From Candidatus Thioglobus autotrophicus (GTDB lineage Bacteria > Pseudomonadota > Gammaproteobacteria > PS1 > Pseudothioglobaceae): a stretch of 64,000 nt of DNA. The notes beneath the pieces are model-generated. The model was not told where the DNA came from, searched no databases, and saw only the letters and a program-made list of their open reading frames with translations. This document shows positions 19,870 through 28,449 of the stretch, piece after piece (the stretch's first letter is position 1; every line of letters begins with the position of its first letter). The position numbers were made by a program, and so were the translations under genes. The stretch is taken from assembly GCF_001293165.1 (NCBI RefSeq), contig NZ_CP010552.1:1054001-1118000 (forward strand), read 5' to 3'.

Positions 19870-21771
19870 GTGACTCTGTCACAACAGGCAATTAATCAAA
19901 TCATTCGTCAAGAGGTTTTGGCGGGTGATTTATCTGACCAAGATTTGGCGCAATTTTGTGAGCTGGCGAATGCCGCTTATCGAGACGGCAATCCTATAAT
20001 TACTGATCAAGATTATGATTTTGTCTACCTGCCTGCTTTAAAGCAGAGGCTGCCAGAGCACTCATTATTTCAGGTGGTCGAGCCAGAAGGTCAGGGTTTT
20101 TCTGAAGAGAAAGTTTTGCTGCCTGAGGCTATGCTTTCAACGGATAAAGCCTATTCTTGGCATGAGATTCAAAAATGGATTGAGCGCTTAGAAAAATCTG
20201 CCACCGACATAAATCTAGCCATTCAATCCATTCAAATTAAAGCCACACCTAAGCTTGATGGCTTTGCGGGCTTTGATGATGGGGCTCGTTTATATACGCG
20301 TGGAGATGGCAAAAAAGGCAGCGACATTTCTAGAGTGTTTGCTCGCGGACTTCAAGTTTATAATGATTCTGGCCGTGGACAAGGGGCTGGTGAAATTGTC
20401 ATCAAGCAAAGCTATTTTCAAACGCACTTAGCAGATAGTTTTGAATATCCGCGTAATTTTCAAGCCAGTCTTATTAAAGAAAAAGCACTAGACAAAAAAG
20501 CGCAACAAGCCATTAATGATAAGGCGGCTTTATTTGTGCCTTTTGTACAACTGCCCACTTGGCAGGGTGAGATTGGTGAGCTGATTGAGCAGTTTGAGAC
20601 GATTGTAGCTGAAGTGCTAGCCATGGTAGATTTTGATGTCGATGGTGTGGTGTTTGAGGCTACGAATGAGGCGTTAAAAACTCAGATGGGGGCTAATCGA
20701 AAATTTCATCGTTGGCAGATTGCTTTTAAAGAAAATAAAGATAAGGCTCAAGTTAAAGTTTTATCCGTCACCCCACAAGTGGGACGTACCGGGAAAATTA
20801 CACCCGTTGCAGAATTGGAGCCTACCTTGTTAAGTGGTGCCACCATTGTGCGTGCCACTGGGCATCATTATGGGCTGGTCAAGGAGCAAGGTTTGGGTGC
20901 GGGTAGTGTGATCGAATTGACCCGTTCAGGCTTAGTCATTCCTAAAATTAATCAAGTACTGCAATCAGCACCGGTAGATATTCCAGCTATTTGCCCTAGT
21001 TGTACGGCGCCATTGCAATGGGAGGCAGATTTTTTAATGTGTGTAAATCACGCTTTATGCCCCGCCCAAGTGATTGGGAAAATGGAGTATTTTTTCAAAA
21101 TACTGGCCAATAATGATGGTTTTGGCATTGCCACGATTGAAAAGCTCTATGAACACGGCATTCGCAAAATTTCACAAATTTATCAGCTTGACCATAGTGC
21201 ATTAGTGGCGATGGGTTTTGGTGATAAAACCAGTAAAAACTTAATGCACCAATTAAGAAGATCGCATACTGAACAAATAGAGGATTGGCGCTTTTTGGCG
21301 GCTTTTGGCATGGCTAGAATGGGTACAGGAAATTGTGAAAATTTATTAAAAGCCTATGCGTTGAAAGAAGTATTTGACTTAAGTTTGGCTGAAATTTCTG
21401 CCATAGATGGATTTGCCGAACTTAGTGCAAAAATGATTGTTGTGGGTTTGCAAGCGATCAGAGCTGAGTTTGATGTATTACAGCACTATCAATTTAATTT
21501 AGAAATAACACGATTAGATACCGATATTGCGCAATCATCTCATGCTCTTTTTGGTAAAAAAATCGTTTTTACTGGGAAAATGATTGGCTCTAGAGAAGTG
21601 ATGAAAAAGCAAGCTAAAACATTAGGCATGCAAGTTTTATCAAGTGTGACGGGTAAAACTAATTATTTAATTATTGGTGAAAACGTAGGTCCAAAAAAAA
21701 TCGAAAATGCACAAAAATTTGGCGTTGAAATTGTTAAAGAATTGGATTATATGGCCATGATTGCCCAATAG
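19870..21771 (+). CDS. Divergent NAD-dependent DNA ligase (LigA-like)
   Basis: The full LigA domain order is present in 633 residues: an NAD-binding Ia-like region (ITDQDYD at 44-50), adenylation lysine K128 in PKLDG (127-131), TRGDG at 143-147, a DVDGVV motif near 256-261, the AFKENKD motif V, an OB fold with QVGRTGKITPV, a four-Cys zinc site (C375, C378, C391, C397), HhH repeats and a C-terminal BRCT domain. Many usually invariant positions differ: YPRNFQAS replaces NPRNAAAG, and GVVFE replaces GVVIK. The start is GTG. It could be the housekeeping ligase or a paralogue; I cannot tell without the rest of the genome. Confidence 0.8.
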   Translation: MTLSQQAINQIIRQEVLAGDLSDQDLAQFCELANAAYRDGNPIITDQDYDFVYLPALKQRLPEHSLFQVVEPEGQGFSEEKVLLPEAMLSTDKAYSWHEIQKWIERLEKSATDINLAIQSIQIKATPKLDGFAGFDDGARLYTRGDGKKGSDISRVFARGLQVYNDSGRGQGAGEIVIKQSYFQTHLADSFEYPRNFQASLIKEKALDKKAQQAINDKAALFVPFVQLPTWQGEIGELIEQFETIVAEVLAMVDFDVDGVVFEATNEALKTQMGANRKFHRWQIAFKENKDKAQVKVLSVTPQVGRTGKITPVAELEPTLLSGATIVRATGHHYGLVKEQGLGAGSVIELTRSGLVIPKINQVLQSAPVDIPAICPSCTAPLQWEADFLMCVNHALCPAQVIGKMEYFFKILANNDGFGIATIEKLYEHGIRKISQIYQLDHSALVAMGFGDKTSKNLMHQLRRSHTEQIEDWRFLAAFGMARMGTGNCENLLKAYALKEVFDLSLAEISAIDGFAELSAKMIVVGLQAIRAEFDVLQHYQFNLEITRLDTDIAQSSHALFGKKIVFTGKMIGSREVMKKQAKTLGMQVLSSVTGKTNYLIIGENVGPKKIENAQKFGVEIVKELDYMAMIAQ

Positions 21772-21783
21772 TGAGAATCAACC

Positions 21784-22719
21784 ATGCAAATTTCAGAACT
21801 TATTACTAGACAAAAAGATTTTCTTAGCGATCAATTAGGCGAAGGATTAATGCAGCTTGCACAAGCTTGTGATAACTGTTTGGAAGACACCCCAAGCTTT
21901 GAAAAATTAAACACATTATTGCATGCCTATATGCAGCAGCATCAATACACTAATCTGGTTTATGTGATTGATAGTTTTGGCGTACAGCTAAGTGCCAATA
22001 TCACTAGAGAAGGGATTAATACAGATTTTCAAGGGCAAGATTTATCCAGCCGACCATTTTTTAATGCCATTGATGATGAGCATCCTATTTATATTTCTGA
22101 TGCCTATATTTCAACTGCAACGCTTAAGCCTTGTATTAGTGTTGTGCACACAATTTGTCATAAAAATGAGATTATTGGCATGCTGGTTTTTGATTTAGAT
22201 CTTGAGAAGTTGCCTTTATTAAAACAAGAATTTGCACTGGATAATTGGCGTCAAATAAAGGGTGACCCTGAAATACGATCTAATTTGTTCAATCAAACAA
22301 GGGCTTGTTCTGCGATGGATCAATCCATAGATATGGTTCATAATATTGCAATCGAGCTTCTGTGTGAGTTGGGTGTGTTTCATTTAAAGCTGCACTACGC
22401 CTCGTCTAGAGCAACTATATGGCCTTTTGATGATCCGTATAATTATCATATTCATGTACTTGATGAAATTATAAGTCCAAATATTTTATTGCTGTATCCT
22501 AAAAAGACCTACCCACAGCAAGCTAAAGTGACGCCAGCACAAGTGAGAGAAGTTCTAGATAAATTTAAATACATGCGTTTTATGGATGAAAATCTATATT
22601 TAAAGACGGGTAGCTTGAATATTATGAATGGCATGATTGGGTTGAGCTTTTCTTGTGATGGCAATCATTACCTGTCAGTTGAGGAGTTTCTAGCTAATTT
22701 TGATAAAATTTATTCTTAG
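21784..22719 (+). CDS. Soluble PDC/Cache sensor-domain protein
   Basis: A 311-residue protein with an N-terminal helix and a PDC-type (Cache) domain at about 45-155, visible as LVYVIDSFGVQLSANI, GQDLSSRPFF, ISDAYIS and a final GMLVFDLDLEKL strand. PDC sensors normally sit outside the membrane between two transmembrane helices, but no signal peptide or membrane segment is seen here. The C-terminal half (about 160-311) has no recognised output domain. It lies 12 bases after the ligase gene and before the second glnK leader. Ligand and role are unknown. Confidence 0.65.
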   Translation: MQISELITRQKDFLSDQLGEGLMQLAQACDNCLEDTPSFEKLNTLLHAYMQQHQYTNLVYVIDSFGVQLSANITREGINTDFQGQDLSSRPFFNAIDDEHPIYISDAYISTATLKPCISVVHTICHKNEIIGMLVFDLDLEKLPLLKQEFALDNWRQIKGDPEIRSNLFNQTRACSAMDQSIDMVHNIAIELLCELGVFHLKLHYASSRATIWPFDDPYNYHIHVLDEIISPNILLLYPKKTYPQQAKVTPAQVREVLDKFKYMRFMDENLYLKTGSLNIMNGMIGLSFSCDGNHYLSVEEFLANFDKIYS

Positions 22720-22744
22720 CAAAAGAACGAATTTGATCAAAATT

Positions 22745-22772
22745 CTGACAGATTCATTTTTTTAGGTATAAT
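22745..22772 (+). promoter_or_regulatory. Strong sigma-70 promoter upstream of glnK (second copy)
   Basis: CTGACA (22745-22750) and a perfect TATAAT (22767-22772) are 16 bases apart. Transcription should start near 22779, about 210 bases before the glnK start codon. Confidence 0.7.
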
Positions 22773-22778
22773 ACGCAG

Positions 22779-22867
22779 TAGTTGTTTCCCAAAGACGGGA
22801 AGTTAACATCAAACATTGACGTTTATTTAGATTCCTTAATAAGGGATTTCAATAAACGTTTTTTTTT
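22779..22867 (+). ncRNA. Candidate small RNA or leader RNA ending in an intrinsic terminator
   Basis: From the inferred start, the RNA would hold a short hairpin (TTCCC/GGGAA, 22786-22801) and then a long one. In the long hairpin ACGTTTATT (22819-22827) pairs with AATAAACGT (22851-22859), with an inner ATTCCTT/AAGGGAT helix separated by a 3x3 internal loop, and a T9 tract ends at 22867. Promoter plus terminator define a discrete transcript of about 89 bases with no obvious ORF. I recognise no known Rfam family. Confidence 0.5.
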
Positions 22868-22905
22868 GCATGCTTCATGAGGGAGTTGTGTAAAAAATGG
22901 CATGG

Positions 22906-23332
<427 letters not shown>

Positions 23333-23342
23333 AGGAGGCAAC

Positions 23343-24554
23343 ATGGAAAATACAATTTTAGAAATGCAATTTGCATTAGACACCTTTTATTTCTTAATGA
23401 TGGGTGCGTTGGTGATGTGGATGGCAGCAGGCTTCTCAATGTTAGAAGCGGGTATGGTTCGTAGTAAAAATACGGCTGAGATTTTAACAAAGAATATTGG
23501 TTTATTTGCCATTGCCTGTACAACCTATATGGTTTACGGCTATGATTTAATGTATGGCGGAGGTATTCTTTTGGACGGTATTAGCGGTGCGGGTGAAAAA
23601 TATTCAAACGCCTCTGATTTTTTCTTCCAAGTGGTATTTGTTGCAACAGCAATGAGTATTGTTTCAGGTGCAGTTGCTGAGCGTATGAAGCTGTTCTCGT
23701 TCTTTGCATTTGCTGTTGTGTTTACAGGCATCATCTATCCAATGGAAGGTGCTTGGACATGGGCGGGCGAAGCGGTATTTGGTTTGTACACCCTGGGTGA
23801 TTTAGGTTTTGCTGACTTTGCTGGTTCTGGTATTGTACATATGGCTGGCGCTGCTGCTGCTCTAGCAGGTGTGATTGTGCTAGGTGCGCGTAAAGGTAAA
23901 TACAATAAAGACGGTTCATCGAATGCGATTCCGGGTGCTAATATGCCATTAGCAACACTAGGCACATTCATCCTTTGGATGGGCTGGTTTGGTTTTAATG
24001 GTGGTTCGGTATTAGCTATGGCGAGTAAAGAGAGTGCCAATGCTGTGGCAATGGTGTTTTTAAATACCAATGCAGCTGCAGCTGGTGGTGTGATTGCAGC
24101 ATTGCTATTGGTTAAATTAATATGGGGTAAGGCGGATCTTACCATGGCACTAAATGGTGCGTTAGCAGGTCTTGTTGCGATTACCGCAGGCCCTGATACG
24201 CCAACGGCTTTGGAGGCGACTCTGATTGGCGGTGTTGGTGGTATCTTGGTGGTGATTTCAATCTCAGTACTTGATAAAGTATTCAAAATTGATGATCCAG
24301 TAGGTGCTATCTCTGTTCACGGTGTGGTTGGTTTATGGGGTCTATTAGCCGTACCACTAACTAACTCAAGCGTGTCATTCACAGGTCAGTTAGCAGGTGC
24401 AGGTACAATCTTTGTTTGGGTATTTGGCACATCGTTAGTATTATGGTTGGTACTTAAGGCAATTATGGGCGTGAGAATTTCTGAAGAAGAGGAATACGAA
24501 GGAGCAGATATTGCTGAGTGTGGCTTGGAAGCTTATCCAGAGTTTACAAAATAA
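23343..24554 (+). CDS. amt: Ammonium transporter (copy 2, distinct clade)
   Basis: An Amt-family channel of 403 residues without the cleavable signal peptide of copy 1. The pore histidines are H166 (SGIVHMAGA) and H326 (ISVHGVVG). Sequence and loop lengths differ widely from copy 1, and the tail ends EGADIAECGLEAYPEF, a variant seen in many proteobacterial Amt proteins that contact PII. The two copies therefore look like separate lineages rather than a recent duplication. Confidence 0.96.
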   Translation: MENTILEMQFALDTFYFLMMGALVMWMAAGFSMLEAGMVRSKNTAEILTKNIGLFAIACTTYMVYGYDLMYGGGILLDGISGAGEKYSNASDFFFQVVFVATAMSIVSGAVAERMKLFSFFAFAVVFTGIIYPMEGAWTWAGEAVFGLYTLGDLGFADFAGSGIVHMAGAAAALAGVIVLGARKGKYNKDGSSNAIPGANMPLATLGTFILWMGWFGFNGGSVLAMASKESANAVAMVFLNTNAAAAGGVIAALLLVKLIWGKADLTMALNGALAGLVAITAGPDTPTALEATLIGGVGGILVVISISVLDKVFKIDDPVGAISVHGVVGLWGLLAVPLTNSSVSFTGQLAGAGTIFVWVFGTSLVLWLVLKAIMGVRISEEEEYEGADIAECGLEAYPEFTK

Positions 24555-24610
24555 ACCTTCTCAAGGGAGAACTATAAAGAATTCCTGATAAAAATTTTAA
24601 AACGATTTTT

Positions 24611-24634
24611 ACCCCGCTTCTTGCGGGGTTTTTT
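24611..24634 (+). terminator. Intrinsic terminator after the second amt gene
   Basis: ACCCCGC pairs with GCGGGGT around a TTCTT loop and is followed by T6. It separates the glnK-amt operon from the CBS-domain gene. Confidence 0.92.
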
Positions 24635-24710
24635 GGTATAAATCCCTTCTAAGTTTAAACATTAATTATGTAGAATAGGGAAACTAACCCTTAATAAAAA
24701 TGGAGAAAGT

Positions 24711-25154
24711 ATGATTGTTCAAAGTATTATGTCAACGGATGTAAAAACAGTAACTGCTGACCAACCTGTAAAAGATATCGCATTAATGATGATTATGGAT
24801 CATATTAGCGGTGCACCAGTTGTTGATGCTGATAATAATTTAATTGGTATTATTTCTGAAAAAGATATTTTGCAGCATATGTTTCCGAAGTTGGAAGATA
24901 TTATGAGCGATACACATTTTGATTTTGAGAATATGGAAACCAACTATAAAGAAACCATGAGTGTCAAAATAAGTGAAATTATGACCCATGGTGTTGATAG
25001 TATTGATCTTGATATGCCTTGTTTAAAGGCAGCGAGCACAATGTGGCTGAAGAAATATCGTAGAATTCCAGTGACTCAAAACGGAAAATTGGTAGGCATT
25101 GTGAGTATTGGCGATGTGCATAGAGCAATTTTCAAGTCTTGCATGACTTCATAA
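24711..25154 (+). CDS. CBS-pair domain protein
   Basis: A 147-residue protein made of two CBS motifs, the first at about 8-60 (MSTDVKTVTADQPVKDIALM ... GIISEKDIL) and the second at about 88-145 (IMTHGVDSIDLDMPCLKAAS ... GIVSIGDVHRAI). Such pairs bind adenosine nucleotides and usually regulate a partner protein. No fused effector domain is present. It has a GGAG ribosome site and precedes the ANTAR regulator by 17 bases, suggesting co-expression near the ammonium genes. Confidence 0.9.
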   Translation: MIVQSIMSTDVKTVTADQPVKDIALMMIMDHISGAPVVDADNNLIGIISEKDILQHMFPKLEDIMSDTHFDFENMETNYKETMSVKISEIMTHGVDSIDLDMPCLKAASTMWLKKYRRIPVTQNGKLVGIVSIGDVHRAIFKSCMTS

Positions 25155-25171
25155 GCTAAAATATCTCTCTT

Positions 25172-25756
25172 ATGAATACAGCACTTAAAATCATCTTAGT
25201 GGATGAGAACTCTGGACGCTCTGCCATGTTACGCAGAGCATTGCAAGACAAAGGTCATGAGGTTATTTGCCGCATGGCAAGTAGCGCCCAATTGCAAGAT
25301 AGTAATGAAATGACTCATGCTGACGTGGTGATTGTTAATGCAGATATTCCAGATGAAGAAGTGTTTGCAAATCTGACTGATGTTAATAAAACTAAGCCCA
25401 AGCCTATCGTTATGTTTACAGAAGAGTCAAGCTCTGAAATGGCGAGTTCGGCGATTAAATCAGGGGTTAATGCTTACATTGTGGATGGACTTGAAGAGAA
25501 TCGTGTCCAGCCTATTATTGATGTTGCTATGGCTAGATTTAGAGAGTTTCAAGCGCTTAAAGATGAGCTTGATGCGACTCGTAATCAATTGTCAGAGCGT
25601 AAAGCAGTTGAAAAGGCTAAAGGTCTATTGATGAAGCATAAAGAGATTAATGAAGATGATGCTTACCAATCATTGCGAAAAATGGCAATGGATAAAAATA
25701 AGCGTATTGTTGATGTCGCTGAGAGTGTTATTAACGCTTTTGAACTATTAGAATAA
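25172..25756 (+). CDS. NasT-like response regulator with ANTAR RNA-binding domain
   Basis: Residues 1-120 form a receiver domain and about 125-192 an ANTAR helical domain (ERKAVEKAKGLLMKHKEINEDDAYQSLRKMA) that in NasT-type proteins binds two-hexaloop RNA and prevents termination. Segments such as PIVMFTEE, GVNAYIVDG and QPIIDVAMARF closely follow NasT. The phospho-acceptor position is Asn (N56, four residues before P60) instead of Asp. No NasS nitrate sensor is adjacent. The targets may be nitrogen genes; the terminator-rich leader before glnK is one possibility, but I saw no clear two-hexaloop element. Confidence 0.88.
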   Translation: MNTALKIILVDENSGRSAMLRRALQDKGHEVICRMASSAQLQDSNEMTHADVVIVNADIPDEEVFANLTDVNKTKPKPIVMFTEESSSEMASSAIKSGVNAYIVDGLEENRVQPIIDVAMARFREFQALKDELDATRNQLSERKAVEKAKGLLMKHKEINEDDAYQSLRKMAMDKNKRIVDVAESVINAFELLE

Positions 25757-25761
25757 TTAAA

Positions 25762-26697
25762 TCAAGTATCCTTTTTAGGATCTTCATCATCTAGTTTTTT
25801 TAAATAATCGGCAAACTCATCATCCATTTTTTGGAAATCTTCATCGATTTTGTCCATTTCAGCATCAAATTCATCATCATCCCAATCCTCTTCTTCCTGC
25901 TCTTCTGCAGATTTAGATTGTGTTTTTGACGGCTGACTTGGTGTATTGTCAGGGTCATTATCATCCGACTCAGAGCTATCTTCTTTACGCAAAAATAGAG
26001 GGGCAAATATCAGTCCCGCTTCAAATAATAGCCACATAGGGATGGCGATTAAAGTTTGTGAAATAATATCAGGCGGAGTTAATAACATGCCTAATATAAA
26101 TGCACTAATAACCACGTAAGGTCGATTTTTCTTTAAGTTTTCAATGGTTGTTGCGCCAAACATAAGTAGCAAAATAGTGGCAATTGGTACTTCGAAAGCT
26201 ACGCCAAATGCAAAAGAAACCTTAAGTACAAAGTCAAGGTAGTATTGAATATCAGGTGTAAAGTCAACAATGCTAGGGCCAATGCTAGAGAGAAAACCAA
26301 AAATAACTGGAAAAACAATATAAAAAGAAAACAATAAACCGGCGTAAAACAACAGGGTTGAAGAAATAACCAAAGGCATAATCATTTGTTTTTCATGTTT
26401 ATAAAGCGCTGGCGCGATAAACTTCCAAACTTGATACAGTAAATAAGGCATGGCGAGATAAACCGCCATAATAAGAGCCATTTTAAGTGGGGTCAAGAAA
26501 GGGGAAATGACACCAATAGCAATGATATTACTGCCTTGGGGTAGAACGCTAATAATCGGCGCAGCAATAAAGCTATACACTTCATTGGCAAAAGGAAATA
26601 GGCTAATAAAAATGACTAATATGGCGATAACAGAGCGCAATAGAATATCGCGCAGCTCAACCAAATGTTGAACAAAAGTCATTTCTTTAGAGGTCAT
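25762..26697 (-). CDS. tatC: Twin-arginine translocase subunit TatC with long acidic tail
   Basis: Receptor subunit for twin-arginine signal peptides in the inner membrane. The six-helix core occupies about 1-236 and carries the family N-terminal segment HLVELRDILLRS. Residues 237-311 form an extra cytoplasmic tail that is extremely rich in Asp/Glu (DDDEFDAEMDKIDEDF and similar), not part of the standard roughly 250-residue TatC. The start overlaps the end of tatB by 4 bases. It is last in the hisIE-tatABC unit. Confidence 0.95.
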   Translation of the reverse strand: MTSKEMTFVQHLVELRDILLRSVIAILVIFISLFPFANEVYSFIAAPIISVLPQGSNIIAIGVISPFLTPLKMALIMAVYLAMPYLLYQVWKFIAPALYKHEKQMIMPLVISSTLLFYAGLLFSFYIVFPVIFGFLSSIGPSIVDFTPDIQYYLDFVLKVSFAFGVAFEVPIATILLLMFGATTIENLKKNRPYVVISAFILGMLLTPPDIISQTLIAIPMWLLFEAGLIFAPLFLRKEDSSESDDNDPDNTPSQPSKTQSKSAEEQEEEDWDDDEFDAEMDKIDEDFQKMDDEFADYLKKLDDEDPKKDT

Positions 26698-26981
26698 GAT
26701 TTAGTCTTATCAACATCAGTTTTGATGTCACTAATAGCTTGCTTGGTTTCATCAAAAATTTCAACAATATTGGCGTCTTTGTCCATCGCATTGAGTTGCT
26801 CTTTAAGCTTGTCAACTTCTAGCTCTTCACCGACATCATCTTGAATTTTGGCAATAAAGCGCTTGGCTTTTCCGGCGTACTTTCCTGCCGTTCTGGCAAT
26901 ACCAGGCATGCGCTCTGGGCCCACAATAATGAGAGCAATAACACCTATTAAGGCAAATTCCCAAAATCCAACGTCAAACAT
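26694..26981 (-). CDS. tatB: Sec-independent translocase protein TatB
   Basis: Single N-terminal membrane helix (about 5-21) followed by an amphipathic helix and a charged tail, 95 residues. The motif FDVGFWEFALIGVIALIIVGPERMP, with the GPERLP-type hinge, distinguishes TatB from TatA. TatB forms the substrate-receptor complex with TatC. It lies between tatA (9 bases) and tatC (4-base overlap). It is shorter than E. coli TatB (171 residues), but short forms are common. Confidence 0.94.
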   Translation of the reverse strand: MFDVGFWEFALIGVIALIIVGPERMPGIARTAGKYAGKAKRFIAKIQDDVGEELEVDKLKEQLNAMDKDANIVEIFDETKQAISDIKTDVDKTKS

Positions 26982-26990
26982 AATGGTGTT

Positions 26991-27206
26991 TTATTTTTTT
27001 TCTTTGTCTTTATCTTCTTCAACAACCTTGGCTTCGATAATATCTTCCTTATCATCAAGTTTGTCATTCTCACCTTCTTTCATTGACTTTTTGAAGCCTT
27101 TGATAGCGCCACCCAAATCACCACCGATGTTTTTGAGGCGCTTGCCACCAAACAGTAATAATACAATGACTAAAATAATAATTAGTTCAAAAGGTCCTGG
27201 CATCAT
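26991..27206 (-). CDS. tatA: Sec-independent translocase protein TatA
   Basis: Pore-forming Tat subunit of 71 residues: one N-terminal membrane helix ([20 protein letters not shown]), the [14 protein letters not shown] hinge and amphipathic helix, then an acidic and lysine-rich tail. An AGGAGAG ribosome site precedes the ATG. It follows hisE by 19 bases in a his-tat arrangement common in proteobacteria. Confidence 0.94.
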   Translation of the reverse strand: MMPGPFELIIILVIVLLLFGGKRLKNIGGDLGGAIKGFKKSMKEGENDKLDDKEDIIEAKVVEEDKDKEKK

Positions 27207-27225
27207 AATTCTCTCCTATTTTTAT

Positions 27226-27543
27226 TTATTGATTTCGATTGGCTTTTTCTTCTAACCCCGACAAGCCAAAGCGTCTTGATAATTCTTGCTCTATTTTATC
27301 GACTTCTATGTTCTTGTGTCGTAGTAATACGAGTGTGTGAAACCATAAATCTGCCACTTCATAGATGATTTTGCTATCAACCCCGTCTTTTGCCGCCATA
27401 ATGACTTCAGCAGATTCTTCACCGATTTTTTTTAGAATTTCATCCACGCCTTTTTTATACAAAGAAGATACGTAGGAGCTCTCAGAACTTGCCTCTTTGC
27501 GCTGTTCTAAAATCACCTCTAATTGCTTAAAAATATCATCCAT
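27226..27543 (-). CDS. hisE: Phosphoribosyl-ATP pyrophosphatase
   Basis: Hydrolyses phosphoribosyl-ATP to phosphoribosyl-AMP, second step of histidine synthesis. The all-alpha MazG-like fold is recognisable from [21 protein letters not shown], the metal-binding [10 protein letters not shown] and [13 protein letters not shown]. Length 105. It overlaps the end of hisI by 8 bases; in enterobacteria the two are a single fused HisIE, here they are separate genes. Confidence 0.95.
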   Translation of the reverse strand: MDDIFKQLEVILEQRKEASSESSYVSSLYKKGVDEILKKIGEESAEVIMAAKDGVDSKIIYEVADLWFHTLVLLRHKNIEVDKIEQELSRRFGLSGLEEKANRNQ

Positions 27544-27928
27544 ATATATCCTTTGGGTCTTTGATAACCTTAGTCATTGTACGCCAGTTGTTTTCATCTA
27601 ATTTCTGAAAAAAGCAAGAGGCTCTGCCTGTATGGCACGCAATGCCGCCAATTTGCTCAATTTTAAGCAGGATAACATCACGGTCACAGTCACTGTAAAT
27701 CTCTTTAATTACTTGCGTATGTCCAGACTCTTCGCCCTTGAACCAGAGCTGTTGGCGAGATCGGGAGTAATACACAGCTTGTTGCCTTTCAATGGTCAAT
27801 GATAGCGCCTCTTGATTCATCCAGGCAAACATTAGAATTTCACCTGTTTGGTAATCTTGGGCAATGGCAGGTATTAACCCTTGATCGTCAAATTTTACTT
27901 GCTCTAATGCATCCATGGTTTGTGTCAA
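27536..27928 (-). CDS. hisI: Phosphoribosyl-AMP cyclohydrolase
   Basis: Opens the adenine ring of phosphoribosyl-AMP, third step of histidine synthesis. The metal-binding DCDRD motif (about 80-84) and the zinc cysteines in [14 protein letters not shown] (about 94-107) are present, along with [10 protein letters not shown]. Length 130. It is first in the hisI-hisE-tatABC unit and diverges from the nuclease gene with 43 bases between starts. Other his genes are not in the window. Confidence 0.95.
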   Translation of the reverse strand: MTQTMDALEQVKFDDQGLIPAIAQDYQTGEILMFAWMNQEALSLTIERQQAVYYSRSRQQLWFKGEESGHTQVIKEIYSDCDRDVILLKIEQIGGIACHTGRASCFFQKLDENNWRTMTKVIKDPKDIYG

Positions 27929-27971
27929 TCATCAGCTAAAATGATTAATTTTACCGCTACAAATACAATCT

Positions 27972-28448
27972 ATGAAATTATTTGTTTTTGCCTTGTTTCT
28001 CTCTTTAAATGCTTCGTCAAATATAAGTAGCTTCTCACTTGATAGCGATAAGTCCTTATATATTGTCGATGGCGATAGTGTGAGTTTGCAAATGCGAATT
28101 GCTGGTATTGATACCCCAGAAATAAAGCAAAAGTGTCGCAAGCACGTCAATCAAATCATTGATTGTGGACGCTTATCCAAGCGCTATTTACAGAAATTAC
28201 TAAAAAGTATTCCGGGAAAGATTACCCTAGAACCTATTGGCATCGACCATTATCAACGGGTTTTGGTGCATGTTTATAAAGGTGACGCCAACATTGGCAA
28301 ACTTATGGTTGAATCGGGCATGGCATTTTCTTACAAAGATACTTATCGCCAGGAAGAAGTGTTAGCTAAGGCAGAAAAACTCGGATTTTGGGGGTTTTAC
28401 ACCCCACCAATCAAGCCGTATAAATGGCGAAAAATGAATCGTCGTTAA
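27972..28448 (+). CDS. Exported thermonuclease-family (SNase) nuclease
   Basis: Residues 1-16 look like a signal peptide, so the 158-residue protein probably acts in the periplasm or outside. The staphylococcal-nuclease fold is clear: VDGDSVSLQMRIAGIDTPE supplies the calcium-binding Asp residues plus the catalytic Arg and Glu, and YQRVLVHVY supplies the second catalytic Arg. The conserved end GFWG is also present. Likely roles are DNA scavenging or turnover. It is a single gene convergent with gor. Confidence 0.88.
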   Translation: MKLFVFALFLSLNASSNISSFSLDSDKSLYIVDGDSVSLQMRIAGIDTPEIKQKCRKHVNQIIDCGRLSKRYLQKLLKSIPGKITLEPIGIDHYQRVLVHVYKGDANIGKLMVESGMAFSYKDTYRQEEVLAKAEKLGFWGFYTPPIKPYKWRKMNRR

Positions 28449-28449
28449 A

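Noticed and set aside
22779-22867. Known glutamine (glnA-type) riboswitch in the glnK leader
   Set aside because: A GACGGGAAG segment is only vaguely similar to the consensus, and the required surrounding helices are not apparent.
22868-22893. Seven-codon leader peptide between the two hairpins
   Set aside because: No ribosome site precedes it, and it is short enough to occur by chance.
23735-24286. Antisense ORF of 183 codons opposite the second amt gene
   Set aside because: It mirrors the strong codon bias of the real transporter gene, is Ala/Pro-rich without domain features, and has no ribosome site.
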